DNA of 64,000 bases. Origin: UBA6163 sp041753075 (lineage in GTDB: Bacteria; Planctomycetota; Planctomycetia; Pirellulales; Pirellulaceae). Position numbers and translations under genes: made by a program. Shown here piece after piece: positions 1 to 8,220 of this stretch; the first letter of the stretch is position 1, and each line of letters starts with the position of its first letter. Where the stretch lies: contig JBGSVE010000166.1 in NCBI GenBank assembly GCA_041753075.1, positions 55,777 through 119,776 of the forward strand, read 5' to 3'. The notes below the pieces were generated by a model, which did no database searches, was not told where the DNA came from, and saw nothing but the letters and a program-made list of their open reading frames with translations.

Positions 1-1101
1 ACTGGCATCGGCAACCGACATCAATCGCACAACGGGAATCGCGTTGTGCCATTTCTCAGACATTGCCACCCGCACTCGCTCGACCGCAGCTCGAGTAATC
101 TCCCAATCGGCCTGCAGCCAAAAGCAATCGCGAACGATCAGAATGATTCGGTCTTTGTGCGGCGTTTGAGCGTGTTGGCCATTATTGGCGCGAATCGGTG
201 TGCCACCGACAAGAACGTCGGACGAAATGTCCTTATCCTGCATCGCCCGTTGGCTACGCAGCGCCATCTCGCGACGAATTCGTGCCGACTTCGCCGACAC
301 GGGCGCTTGGGGTGTCGGCGGCGGTGGCACCGGAGCCGGTTTTTTGGCCGCCACGGGTGTCGGCTTTGAGGTGGTTGGCGACCGGGACGACGAAGCCGGC
401 TTCGGCGGATTGCTCAGCGCCTGCACCGTGCGAGTAGCAGATACCGACCCGACGGCAGCCTTTGTTTTGGTTGCACCATTTACCTTCGTCGCCGAAATTT
501 TGGCATCCAGCGGCATAGCCTTCGGTGCAACCGATTTCGACTTGGACGCAGATCGCTTTGAAGAATCGGTGTGTGCCGTTACCATGCCGCCACGGCTTGC
601 GTTTGCTCTGACTGGCAAAACTTTCGCGGTATCGGTCTTCGCAGTTCGCACCTTGTCCCTGGTCGTTCCTGCCGCGTTGGCATTGCTCGACGATACTGAA
701 GATGAACGGGATTGATTGACGACCTGGGATTTCGCCAACTGCGCCGTACTCCCCGCCGCACCAGCCGACCGCGTCGAGACAGTTTTTGGTTTCGTCGCCT
801 TGACGGCGGCCACAGGCTTACTGACACTTTTCGCTGACCGTAAATTGCCTTTAGCCACTATTTTTTCCTTAGCGACTAACCTGTCCTTGGACAAAGGCTT
901 TGACTTCGCAGCAGGCTTTTCTTTTACCTGTTTGGCTCCCGGCACGCCCGTCTTCTTGACGGAGCTGTCTTGAGCTTTACGAATAGCGACAACCAACTCA
1001 TCTTTCTTCATCTTGCGGAGCCCCGAGATTCCAAACTCGCGGGCCATTTCCGCAAGATCCTGTCGTGATCGTGAATTCAATTCAATTGCGGTAATCAACA
1101 C
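1..1101 (-). CDS. Rho_N / DUF4912 protein, 3' end outside window
   Basis: An uninterrupted minus-strand frame of 367 codons runs off the left edge. Residues about 5-40 form a Rho-N/SAP-like helix-extended-helix (RQDLAEMAREFGI, then LRKMKKDELVVAI). A roughly 300-residue low-complexity linker rich in Lys, Ala, Ser, Thr and Pro follows, and from about residue 330 a DUF4912 start is visible (RIILIVRDCFWLQADWEI). This domain order is known from planctomycetes and some other phyla; the role is unknown, with nucleic-acid binding inferred from Rho_N. GTG at 1101 is chosen because GGGAG lies just upstream; TTG at 1098 is the alternative. The plus-strand open frames here are shadows: this frame gives the recognisable protein. 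Confidence 0.8.
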   Translation of the reverse strand, partial: MLITAIELNSRSRQDLAEMAREFGISGLRKMKKDELVVAIRKAQDSSVKKTGVPGAKQVKEKPAAKSKPLSKDRLVAKEKIVAKGNLRSAKSVSKPVAAVKATKPKTVSTRSAGAAGSTAQLAKSQVVNQSRSSSVSSSNANAAGTTRDKVRTAKTDTAKVLPVRANASRGGMVTAHTDSSKRSASKSKSVAPKAMPLDAKISATKVNGATKTKAAVGSVSATRTVQALSNPPKPASSSRSPTTSKPTPVAAKKPAPVPPPPTPQAPVSAKSARIRREMALRSQRAMQDKDISSDVLVGGTPIRANNGQHAQTPHKDRIILIVRDCFWLQADWEITRAAVERVRVAMSEKWHNAIPVVRLMSVADAS

Positions 1102-1572
1102 GACGCTCCCGAACAAACTTGTCAGCGAACAAAAAACAACACTGCGTGGTAGGAAACGAACCCAGCCAGCCCAAATCGCCTGTCGCTCCGTCTCGGCTAC
1201 CGTCGAAAACTCCCTCTGAGATTCAAGTCGTTGCTCAACCGTAACTTCGCCCCCGCCAATGGAGCGAACCACGCCAGTATCATTATGACTAGGGCACCCG
1301 AAACTTCCAGCCCCCCCCGAGAAGCCGACGCTTTTGAGGAAGGCGAATGACCACTAATGCCTTCTGACTATGGTCTAATGCTAGAATGCCCCCCACTATT
1401 CAATTTGACGACGAACCGCTGGTGGATGGCCTCAGGGCCGCCGAGCAACGTGCCTACGCGCGTGGACGGGCGGCTGCGGCGATCGGTCACAGCCCCTAGA
1501 CTTTCGGTCCTCCACTATCAACGATCAATTTCTTGAGAACAGAAGTCGGCGTTTTGCTCACCGGAGACACTG
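1102..1572. other. Intergenic region upstream of the ATP synthase operon
   Basis: A 471-bp gap between the divergent DUF4912 gene and the ATP synthase operon. It must hold the promoters of both, but I could not define convincing -35/-10 boxes. It contains a run of eight C residues near 1311-1318 and one short frame, listed separately. No repeat of the families found elsewhere in the window was seen here. Confidence 0.5.
1386..1499 (+). CDS. Possible 37-residue leader peptide (unsupported)
   Basis: An ATG frame of 37 codons ending in TAG, with an Ala/Arg-rich C-terminal half (RAAEQRAYARGRAAAAIG). It lies 73 bp before the first ATP synthase-associated gene on the same strand. No Shine-Dalgarno sequence is obvious and no family is recognised. 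It could be a short upstream peptide of the operon transcript or a chance frame. Confidence 0.2.
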   Translation: MPPTIQFDDEPLVDGLRAAEQRAYARGRAAAAIGHSP

Positions 1573-1818
1573 ATGGTGGGGAATCGTGGTTCGGCTGGGC
1601 TAAAAGCGAAAACGGTGGTTCGGTTTTTGGGTGCTGGGCTAGAGTTGGCTGGCATCAGCGGACTGTTTGCGGTCGGCGGTTGGGCCATTGACCGGTGGCA
1701 AGACAGCGGCCGCACCGCGACCGCATTAGGCCTGCTAATCGGGTTTAGTTTGGGCATGTTTCGGTTTGTTCTGATGGCATTGCGTGCGACGTCGGAGTCG
1801 GACGGTTCAATTGATTGA
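1573..1818 (+). CDS. AtpZ/AtpI-like ATP synthase accessory protein
   Basis: An 81-residue protein with two predicted membrane helices (about 20-42 and 50-70) and a GWAIDRW motif between them, typical of the AtpZ/AtpI-like group encoded ahead of atpB in many bacteria. The family is thought to help c-ring assembly or magnesium handling. The gene opens the operon; its end is followed 31 bp later by the next membrane protein. ATG at 1573 is the first good start in frame. Confidence 0.75.
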   Translation: MVGNRGSAGLKAKTVVRFLGAGLELAGISGLFAVGGWAIDRWQDSGRTATALGLLIGFSLGMFRFVLMALRATSESDGSID

Positions 1819-1849
1819 TTCTCAAAGTCTCGAAAACTTGTCAGCTTCC

Positions 1850-2353
1850 ATGTTTTCTTCGTCGCTTACCATGGGCCCGACGCAACTGCGAACCTCGCGT
1901 TACGAATGGATTTGTTTTTTGGTCATCGGCTGCGTGTGTGCAATTCTGCTGCACTGGAGTCTGGCACCGTCAGCACTGGGCTGGCTGTTGCTTGGGCCAC
2001 GTGACTCGAACGACATTGCAAACGCTTCCAGCTACGTAGCCAATTCCTTCCTATTCGCAATTGTCGGTTTTGTATTTTTTGTTTCGACCGTGGTCGTTGA
2101 CTTGATTTGCCTGCGCGGAGTGACCGGTGCGGCTCATTTGGCTGTCGCCAACATGCTCGTGATACCGATGTCAATTCGGCTCGCGGTCACGTTTTTGGTG
2201 TTTGCGATACTGGCCGCAACTGGCGTCGTCAGCAAAGGCGAAGCCGCCGTCGATGTTTTATTTTGGTACGTCTCATTGACGGCGACGGAACTTGTCGGCA
2301 TTGTGCTCGCTTTCCGCCGTCATTCGTCCAACCTACCATCACGGGGCAATTGA
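1850..2353 (+). CDS. Four-helix membrane protein of the ATP synthase operon (subunit I-like)
   Basis: About 167 residues with four hydrophobic segments, lying between the AtpZ-like gene and atpB. Position, size and topology fit the poorly conserved AtpI/AtpR 'subunit I' class, but I see no diagnostic motif, so the assignment rests on context. The frame is open back to 1784, which would overlap the preceding gene by 35 bp; ATG at 1850 avoids the overlap, and ATG at 1871 is a further alternative. The stop codon lies 6 bp before the atpB ATG. Confidence 0.6.
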   Translation: MFSSSLTMGPTQLRTSRYEWICFLVIGCVCAILLHWSLAPSALGWLLLGPRDSNDIANASSYVANSFLFAIVGFVFFVSTVVVDLICLRGVTGAAHLAVANMLVIPMSIRLAVTFLVFAILAATGVVSKGEAAVDVLFWYVSLTATELVGIVLAFRRHSSNLPSRGN

Positions 2354-2359
2354 GCAGTG

Positions 2360-3409
2360 ATGCTTCCTCAAGTCAAAGCATTCTGGGCTGCGGCCCAAGC
2401 AGCGCCGAGTCTTGCCGACATGGCGGTCCAGCACGTATTGCCGCACGCGCTGCATGAGCATCCAATTTTCCGAATTCCGCTTGGGTCCGCTGATTGGAAC
2501 TTCGCACCGCTGGGAATTCGCGGCGGATATTACGAGTTTTTCATCACCAACCACCTGATGATGTCAATGGTCGTTGCGGTGCTGGTGGTGCTCACGTTTC
2601 TGTTTGTGGCGCGTCGAGTTCGCGTTCGGGGCGAAGGCCTGGAGGCGTATCAAACCAAGGGCCGCGTGGCGCAATTATTTGAAACGATCTGTGCGTTTTT
2701 GCGTGATGAAGTAACGCGTCCGAACTTGGGCGATTTAACCGATAAATACATTCCCTATATATGGACAATCTTTTTTTTCATTTTGTTCTCGAATTTGCTT
2801 GGCTTGATACCGATCGGGTATTTGCTTCAAGCCGCCACGCACGATACGCATTACTCGCACTGGGGCGGCACGGCGACGGGCAACTTGTCGCTCAATATCG
2901 TCTTGGCCGTGGGCAGTTTCATGGCGATTTTGTATGTCGGCATTCGCGAAGTGGGTGCCAAGGCATTCTTTGCCCACTTCAATCCAATCGGCTGGGATGA
3001 TCCGAAAATGTTGGTCATCGGATTGCCGTTGTATGCACTTGAATGGATGGGTTTGTTTATCAAGTGCGTCGTCTTGGCGATGCGATTGTTCGGCACAATG
3101 ATGGCTGGTCACTTGGTGATCGCGGCATTCGTGTTATTAATATTTACCGCGGCGAAATTCTCGTTGTCACTTGGCTATGGCGTTGAGATTTCGGTAATCA
3201 TTGGTGGCATTGTTTTAACATTGCTCGAGATGTTTATCTGCTTGGTGCAGGCATTCATATTTACGTTTTTGACGGTACTGTTTATTTCGACGGCGGTTGC
3301 TCATCATGGCGATCACCACGATCACGAGACTGACCCCTTCAGCGATGAAGGACAAATGGATATGGACAAGTTGATTAAGCCCGAACGTCTTGGGCCGTTG
3401 GTCAGCTAG
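2360..3409 (+). CDS. atpB: F1Fo ATP synthase subunit a
   Basis: Fo subunit a forms the ion half-channels against the c-ring in the membrane. The essential Arg is visible at about residue 242 in VVLAMRLFGTMMAGH, followed by the usual C-terminal hydrophobic helices. The protein (349 residues) is longer than E. coli AtpB (271) because of an N-terminal extension of about 50 residues and a His/Asp-rich C-terminal tail (HHGDHHDHETD) that could bind metal. GTG at 2357 directly precedes the ATG and is an alternative start. It is followed 49 bp later by atpE. Confidence 0.95.
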   Translation: MLPQVKAFWAAAQAAPSLADMAVQHVLPHALHEHPIFRIPLGSADWNFAPLGIRGGYYEFFITNHLMMSMVVAVLVVLTFLFVARRVRVRGEGLEAYQTKGRVAQLFETICAFLRDEVTRPNLGDLTDKYIPYIWTIFFFILFSNLLGLIPIGYLLQAATHDTHYSHWGGTATGNLSLNIVLAVGSFMAILYVGIREVGAKAFFAHFNPIGWDDPKMLVIGLPLYALEWMGLFIKCVVLAMRLFGTMMAGHLVIAAFVLLIFTAAKFSLSLGYGVEISVIIGGIVLTLLEMFICLVQAFIFTFLTVLFISTAVAHHGDHHDHETDPFSDEGQMDMDKLIKPERLGPLVS

Positions 3410-3458
3410 TAATTGGTTCTACACACACCCCTAATGTTCTCACTGGAGCGAAGCGAAG

Positions 3459-3713
3459 ATGTTTGAGTTTGCACTGTTGTTGGCCCAGGCGGCCTCTGAG
3501 GTTCCTTTGTACGGCAAGCTTGGCGCTGGCCTTGGCATGGGCTTGGTCATTCTTGGCGCGGGTCTGGGAATCGGTCGCATTGGCGGCTCAGCGGTTGACG
3601 CGATTGCCCGTCAACCCGAAGCCAGCGGCACGATCGGAACGCAAATGCTGATCGCCGCCGCGCTGATTGAGGGTGTGACGGTCATCGCGCTCATTTTGAT
3701 TTTCGTCAGCTAG
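3459..3713 (+). CDS. atpE: F1Fo ATP synthase subunit c
   Basis: An 84-residue hairpin of two membrane helices that makes up the rotor ring. The glycine-rich first helix (GAGLGMGLVILGAGLGIG), the ARQPE polar loop (about 50-54) and the ion-carrying Glu71 in AALIEGVTVIAL are all present. Glu is followed by Gly-Val rather than the Ser/Thr seen in sodium-binding c subunits, which suggests proton coupling; this is an inference from one position. Confidence 0.96.
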   Translation: MFEFALLLAQAASEVPLYGKLGAGLGMGLVILGAGLGIGRIGGSAVDAIARQPEASGTIGTQMLIAAALIEGVTVIALILIFVS

Positions 3714-3752
3714 TTGGTCGTGTTCGCTTCTGGCCGCCAAGGGTTAATTGTC

Positions 3753-4403
3753 ATGTTCGCGTCGTCGCTTCGTGTCGTCTTGCTTGTTTTGGTTTGCTTC
3801 GCAATGTCCGCGTCAAGCCGGTGCGTTATTGCCGCAGACGAGTCGACCAATAGCGTCGAGCATGACGAAGCAGCGGCTCACGGAGGTCATCAGGATCCCG
3901 ATGGTACGCCGCCGCTGCTGCAAGTCGACGCCGGTTCGGCAATCGTCAACATCGCCATTTTTATTGGCGTGTTTGCAATTTTGTCGAAGCTTGCTTGGCC
4001 AGTGATTCTGGACGGGTTGAAAGCTCGCGAAGGAAAGATTCGCAGTGACTTGGAATCCGCTGACAAGGCAAACCAAGAAGCGAAATCGATTCTGGCTGGC
4101 TACCAATCGAAACTGGACGAGGCCCAGGCGAAGGTTCAAACCATGCTGGCGGAAGCTCGTAAAGATGGCGAGGCGGCTGGGCAAAAGATTGTCGACGAAG
4201 CCAAGGCGGAAGCCGAACGCCAACGTGTTCGCGCGATCGCCGACATCGAAACGGCCAAGAAGGTTGCGATTTCCGAACTGGCAGGTCAAACATCGGACTT
4301 GGCAATGTTGGTTGCTCGCAAAGTCGTTGGACGCGAATTGAAGGCTGACGATCATGCGGATTTGATTCGTCAATCGCTCGAACGATTGCCCAGCAACAAT
4401 TGA
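3753..4403 (+). CDS. atpF: F1Fo ATP synthase subunit b
   Basis: The peripheral stalk subunit. The 216-residue product begins with a signal-peptide-like hydrophobic stretch (LRVVLLVLVCFAMSAS), then a His/Asp/Glu-rich segment, a membrane helix near residues 75-95 (VNIAIFIGVFAILSKLAWP) and a long charged coiled coil to the C terminus. The extra N-terminal hydrophobic segment distinguishes it from the E. coli protein. ATG at 3753 is preferred over TTG at 3714 because AAGGG sits about 9 bp upstream. It lies between atpE and atpH. Confidence 0.92.
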   Translation: MFASSLRVVLLVLVCFAMSASSRCVIAADESTNSVEHDEAAAHGGHQDPDGTPPLLQVDAGSAIVNIAIFIGVFAILSKLAWPVILDGLKAREGKIRSDLESADKANQEAKSILAGYQSKLDEAQAKVQTMLAEARKDGEAAGQKIVDEAKAEAERQRVRAIADIETAKKVAISELAGQTSDLAMLVARKVVGRELKADDHADLIRQSLERLPSNN

Positions 4404-4446
4404 GTTTGGTAGACTAAGGTAAAAACGCGAACACGTTACACGTTAA

Positions 4447-5076
4447 ATGGTTGAACCGATCAAACACGAGACCGTTCTCGACCCAGGTGCCGAACAGGTC
4501 GGCAAGACGTATGCTCGCGCGTTAATTGGTGCTGCCGCGCGAGCCGGCGTTGCCGACGACGTGCTGGGCCAACTGGATACCTTGGTGGACGGCTATTTAG
4601 CATCGAGCGACAAACTGGCTGCCGCGTTTGCGTCGCCTCGAATCGATGAAGCCGAAAAGTCGCGAATCATCGACCGATTGTTCGGGGGTGAGTTTCATCC
4701 GGTGCTGATCAATTTTTTGAAGGTCATGGGCAAGCGTGATCGGCTTGGTTATGTGGCGGCGGTTCGGACGGCGTCGGAGTCGCTTCGCGATGAAATGCTT
4801 GGTCGAGTTGTCGCCGAAGTTCGCACTGCGATACCGCTCGATGACCACAGTCGTAATAACGTAATTAGTCGCTTGTCAAACACGTTGGGCAAGCAAGTTC
4901 GCCTGGTCGAAACGGTTGACCCGAGCTTGATTGGCGGCATGGTGGTGCGTGTTGGCGATACCGTTTTCGACAGCAGTGTTGCGAATCAAATTGAAAAGTT
5001 AAGCCGCAAAGCCAAAGACGGATTCTCACGTGAATTGCTCAAGCGATTTGAGTCGTTCTCCGGCAGCGGATCGTAA
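4447..5076 (+). CDS. atpH: F1Fo ATP synthase subunit delta
   Basis: A 209-residue OSCP/delta protein that ties the peripheral stalk to the top of F1. Family features are the N-terminal helical bundle opening (GKTYARALIGAAARAG), the central NFLKVMGKRDRLGYV and the C-terminal IGGMVVRVGDTVFDSSVANQIEKL. An N-terminal extension of about 20 residues precedes the usual start. It sits 43 bp after atpF and 61 bp before atpA. Confidence 0.95.
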   Translation: MVEPIKHETVLDPGAEQVGKTYARALIGAAARAGVADDVLGQLDTLVDGYLASSDKLAAAFASPRIDEAEKSRIIDRLFGGEFHPVLINFLKVMGKRDRLGYVAAVRTASESLRDEMLGRVVAEVRTAIPLDDHSRNNVISRLSNTLGKQVRLVETVDPSLIGGMVVRVGDTVFDSSVANQIEKLSRKAKDGFSRELLKRFESFSGSGS

Positions 5077-5137
5077 GTTAGTTTTCGACATTCATAACCA
5101 TTCAGACAAACATCCTTTTGGCCATTGAGACAACGCC

Positions 5138-6649
5138 GTGAAGTTTAGCAGTGACGAAATAGCCTCGGTGCTCCAGGCCGAGATTGAACAGTTCGATAGT
5201 AAGATCGACGTTCGTGAAGTCGGCACCGTATTGGAAGTCAGCGACGGGATCGCCCGCGTCTACGGCTTGTCCGGTGTGATGGCTGGCGAGATGGTCGAAT
5301 TTCCCAACGGTGCGATCGGCCTCGCATTTAACCTCGAAGAAAACAGCGTCGGGGTTATTATTCTCGGTAACTACCTGACCATCCAAGAAGGTGACGAAGT
5401 TAAGGCGCTCGGTACGCTGCTCAGCGTGCCGGCAGGTGACGCCGTCATCGGTCGAGTGCTCGACCCCTTGGGCAACCCGCTGGACGGAAAAGGACCGGTT
5501 CAGTCATCCGTGACTCGACCCGTCGAAATCATTGCGACGGGTGTGTCCGAGCGGAAGCCAGTATCCGAGCCGATGCAAACCGGCATCAAGGCAATCGACG
5601 CAATGACGCCCATCGGGCGCGGCCAGCGTGAATTGATTATCGGCGACCGCAAGACCGGCAAGACCTCAATCGCTATCGACGCGATCATCAATCAAAAGGG
5701 CACCGGAGTTAAGTGCTTCTACATCGCAATCGGCCAGAAAGATTCGGCGATCGCAAGCATTGTTGACGTGTTGGAAAAAAATGGTGCGATGGAATTCACC
5801 ACGATCGTTTGCGCCGGGGCCAGCGCACCGGCACCCTTGCAATACATCGCGCCCTACGCCGGTACGGCGATGGCCGAGTATTTCATGTTCAATGGCGGCC
5901 ATGCGTTGGTTGTTTATGATGATTTGTCAAAGCAAGCGACCGCGTATCGCCAGATGAGTTTGCTGATGCGTCGTCCGCCGGGCCGCGAGGCATATCCCGG
6001 TGACGTATTTTATTGCCACAGTCGATTGCTCGAACGAAGTGCCAAGTTGTCCGATGCGCTCGGCGGTGGCTCGATCACTAGCTTGCCGATCATCGAGACG
6101 CTCGAAGGCGAAGTTTCGGCATACATTCCGACGAACGTCATTTCAATTACGGATGGCCAAATCTATTTGCAGCCCGACTTGTTCTTTGCCGGTATTCGTC
6201 CGGCAATGAACGCCGGGATCTCCGTCTCGCGGGTCGGTGGTGCGGCCCAAACTAAGGCAATGAAGAAAGTCGCCGGTGGTTTGCGCTTGGACTTGGCCGC
6301 GTTCCGCGCTCTCGAAGCGTTTGCTCAATTGGGAACTGACCTGGATACCGCCACCCAGTCTCAACTGGATCGCGGTTACCGCATGGTCGAACTACTCAAA
6401 CAACCTCAATATCGCCCGATGAGTGTGACCGACCAAGTTCTGAGTCTGTTCGCCGGCACCCGAGGGTATCTCGATGATGTGCCAATCAAGGCGGTGTCCA
6501 AATGGGAAAAAGATTTCCTCGAGTGGATCCACAGCAAGCATGCGGCGCTGATTAACGAGATGAACGATAAGCGTGACTTAAACGATGACATTACAACAAA
6601 GGTGATTGCGGCGATCAAGGAATTTAAGTCGGGGTATAAGATAGGTTAG
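5138..6649 (+). CDS. atpA: F1Fo ATP synthase subunit alpha
   Basis: The 503-residue non-catalytic nucleotide-binding F1 subunit of normal family length. The N-terminal beta barrel starts with VLEVSDGIARVYGL, the Walker A loop GDRKTGKTS is at about residues 169-177, and the signature PAMNAGISVSRVGG is present. The start is GTG at 5138, matching the usual N terminus. The rest of F1 (gamma, beta, epsilon) follows only after a palindrome and an inserted DUF4870 gene. Confidence 0.98.
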   Translation: MKFSSDEIASVLQAEIEQFDSKIDVREVGTVLEVSDGIARVYGLSGVMAGEMVEFPNGAIGLAFNLEENSVGVIILGNYLTIQEGDEVKALGTLLSVPAGDAVIGRVLDPLGNPLDGKGPVQSSVTRPVEIIATGVSERKPVSEPMQTGIKAIDAMTPIGRGQRELIIGDRKTGKTSIAIDAIINQKGTGVKCFYIAIGQKDSAIASIVDVLEKNGAMEFTTIVCAGASAPAPLQYIAPYAGTAMAEYFMFNGGHALVVYDDLSKQATAYRQMSLLMRRPPGREAYPGDVFYCHSRLLERSAKLSDALGGGSITSLPIIETLEGEVSAYIPTNVISITDGQIYLQPDLFFAGIRPAMNAGISVSRVGGAAQTKAMKKVAGGLRLDLAAFRALEAFAQLGTDLDTATQSQLDRGYRMVELLKQPQYRPMSVTDQVLSLFAGTRGYLDDVPIKAVSKWEKDFLEWIHSKHAALINEMNDKRDLNDDITTKVIAAIKEFKSGYKIG

Positions 6650-6663
6650 GGCCTTATCCAAAC

Positions 6664-6721
6664 AGTGTTCTACGACGCTCCGCCGTCGTTGCCTGACGAC
6701 GGGGGAGCGTCGTAGAACACT
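6664..6721. repeat. Strong near-perfect hairpin after atpA
   Basis: Arms 6664-6681 and 6704-6721 are perfectly complementary over 18 bp; after one mismatch the inner arms CCGTCGT and ACGACGG pair around the 6-nt loop TGCCTG. No T-run follows, so it is not a classical intrinsic terminator. The outer arm ends (TTCTACGAC / GTCGTAGAAC) resemble the TTCTACAAT / ATTGTAGAAC ends of the dispersed palindromes elsewhere in the window, so it may be a divergent member. It could attenuate or stabilise the atp mRNA inside the operon. Confidence 0.75.
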
Positions 6722-6779
6722 TTGCTAACCTGGAGATTTAATATGGATTTAGCATTGGTTTTGATGGAGAGGCGACTTT

Positions 6780-7226
6780 GTGGGTGAGAAGTTTGATCGA
6801 CGTGGCGACGATTTGGGGCCCTCGGGTTTTGACCCTCACGCACCCTACGTATCGGTCGAAACCTCGTTTCAAGGTCCGATCGATAGTCAAGACAAGAACC
6901 TAGCGATGCTGGCTCATTTATTGGGATGCCTCGGCATTCTGGTAGGTTCCGTACCGGGATTCCTTGGACCATTGATCATTTGGCTAACACAGAAAGACAA
7001 ATCGGCGTTTGTGGAGGAACAGGCTCGCGAAGCTCTCAATTTTCAAATCACTTTGTTAATCATAGCAGTGGTTTGTGGCTTGTTGGTGTTTGCTAGCTGC
7101 GGAACTTTGTTTCCGATTTTGATACTGCCCGCGGCTTTGCAGGTGATTTTCGGCATCATTTCAACGTTGTCCGTTTCCAGCGGGAATGCCTACCGATATC
7201 CATTTAACTTGCGATTGATTAAGTAG
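6780..7226 (+). CDS. DUF4870 membrane protein inside the atp operon
   Basis: A 148-residue protein with a polar N-terminal 40 residues and then the DUF4870 pattern: LAMLAHLLG, a first helix, LIIWLTQKDKSAFVEEQAREALNFQI, then two further hydrophobic segments. DUF4870 is a Tic20-like small membrane family of unknown function. The start is GTG at 6780 with GGAGAGG about 8 bp upstream. It separates atpA from atpG on the same strand, 130 bp after atpA and 54 bp before atpG. Whether it acts on ATP synthase is unknown. Confidence 0.85.
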   Translation: MGEKFDRRGDDLGPSGFDPHAPYVSVETSFQGPIDSQDKNLAMLAHLLGCLGILVGSVPGFLGPLIIWLTQKDKSAFVEEQAREALNFQITLLIIAVVCGLLVFASCGTLFPILILPAALQVIFGIISTLSVSSGNAYRYPFNLRLIK

Positions 7227-7280
7227 CGAACTGAACGACTCGCCAATATTTTTTTTGACTCCAACCTAGACTCGCGATCC

Positions 7281-8165
7281 ATGGCTAACGCCCGCGCCCT
7301 CGATAAACGACGAAAATCAATTCGCAACATTCGCAAGATTACGCGAACGATGGAATTGATCGCAACGGCTCGCTATAAGAAAGCGATGGACCGCGCCGCG
7401 GCCGTCACGGCCTACACAAACCAAATCACCAAAATCGTTTCGCGATTGGTTGCGGCCGGTACCGAAGTCGATCATCCGCTGCTGAAACAGCGTGAGAAAA
7501 CGTCGAATGCCCGCGTGCTCGTGTTGTCGAGCAATCGTGGTCTATGCGGTGGTTACAACGGCAGCGTGCTGCGAACGTCGGTCGCTCGCATCGAAGAACT
7601 AAAATCCACGGTGCCGAACGTTGTCATCGACGCTAGTGGTAAACGCGGAATCAATGGGCTTAAGTTTCGCGGCTATGCCACCGATCGCAAACACCTCCAC
7701 TTCGAGGACCAACCGAAGTACGACGAAGTTGAAGTGATTGCTAAAGAGTATCTGCAGCAATACATCACCGGAGAACTCGACCGGCTGGATGTGGTCTACA
7801 CTAAATTCATCAGCACCAGTCGCCAGATTGCCATGGTCGAGACGCTGCTTCCACTGGGTTCGATCACCGCAGACGACACCACCAGCGCCGGCGCCGGACA
7901 ATCGTCTGAGTTTGAATTCCTGCCATCGGCGGAAAGCATCTTGGAAGAGATCGTTCCGACCAGTTTCAAGGCCAAATTGTTTAAATGCTTTTTGGACTCG
8001 GCGGTTAGCGAACAAGTTGCGCGAATGATCGCGATGAAGGGTGCGACCGAAAGCGCTGGTGACATGATTAAGCAGCTTTCGATGACTTATAATCGTGCCC
8101 GCCAATCGCAGATTACTGGCGAAATTATGGAAATCATCGGTGGCGTCGAAGCGCTCAACAAATAA
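7281..8165 (+). CDS. atpG: F1Fo ATP synthase subunit gamma
   Basis: The 294-residue central shaft of F1. The N terminus (ALDKRRKSIRNIRKITRTME) and C terminus (MIKQLSMTYNRARQSQITGE, EIIGGVEAL) form the rotor coiled coil and match the family; the middle carries LSSNRGLCGGYN. ATG at 7281 gives the standard N terminus. It lies 54 bp after the DUF4870 gene and 55 bp before atpD. Confidence 0.97.
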   Translation: MANARALDKRRKSIRNIRKITRTMELIATARYKKAMDRAAAVTAYTNQITKIVSRLVAAGTEVDHPLLKQREKTSNARVLVLSSNRGLCGGYNGSVLRTSVARIEELKSTVPNVVIDASGKRGINGLKFRGYATDRKHLHFEDQPKYDEVEVIAKEYLQQYITGELDRLDVVYTKFISTSRQIAMVETLLPLGSITADDTTSAGAGQSSEFEFLPSAESILEEIVPTSFKAKLFKCFLDSAVSEQVARMIAMKGATESAGDMIKQLSMTYNRARQSQITGEIMEIIGGVEALNK

Positions 8166-8220
8166 ATTACGAATCAACCATAGAACCCGTTCTTTAACAT
8201 CCCAACCCTGACTAATTTGA

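Noticed and set aside
185..715. 176-codon plus-strand frame at the left edge
   Set aside because: The minus strand here reads as one continuous Rho_N/DUF4912 protein; the plus frame is its shadow.
6664..6721. Intrinsic terminator at the end of atpA
   Set aside because: The hairpin is strong but no T-run follows, and same-strand atp genes continue, so I call it a repeat or hairpin only.
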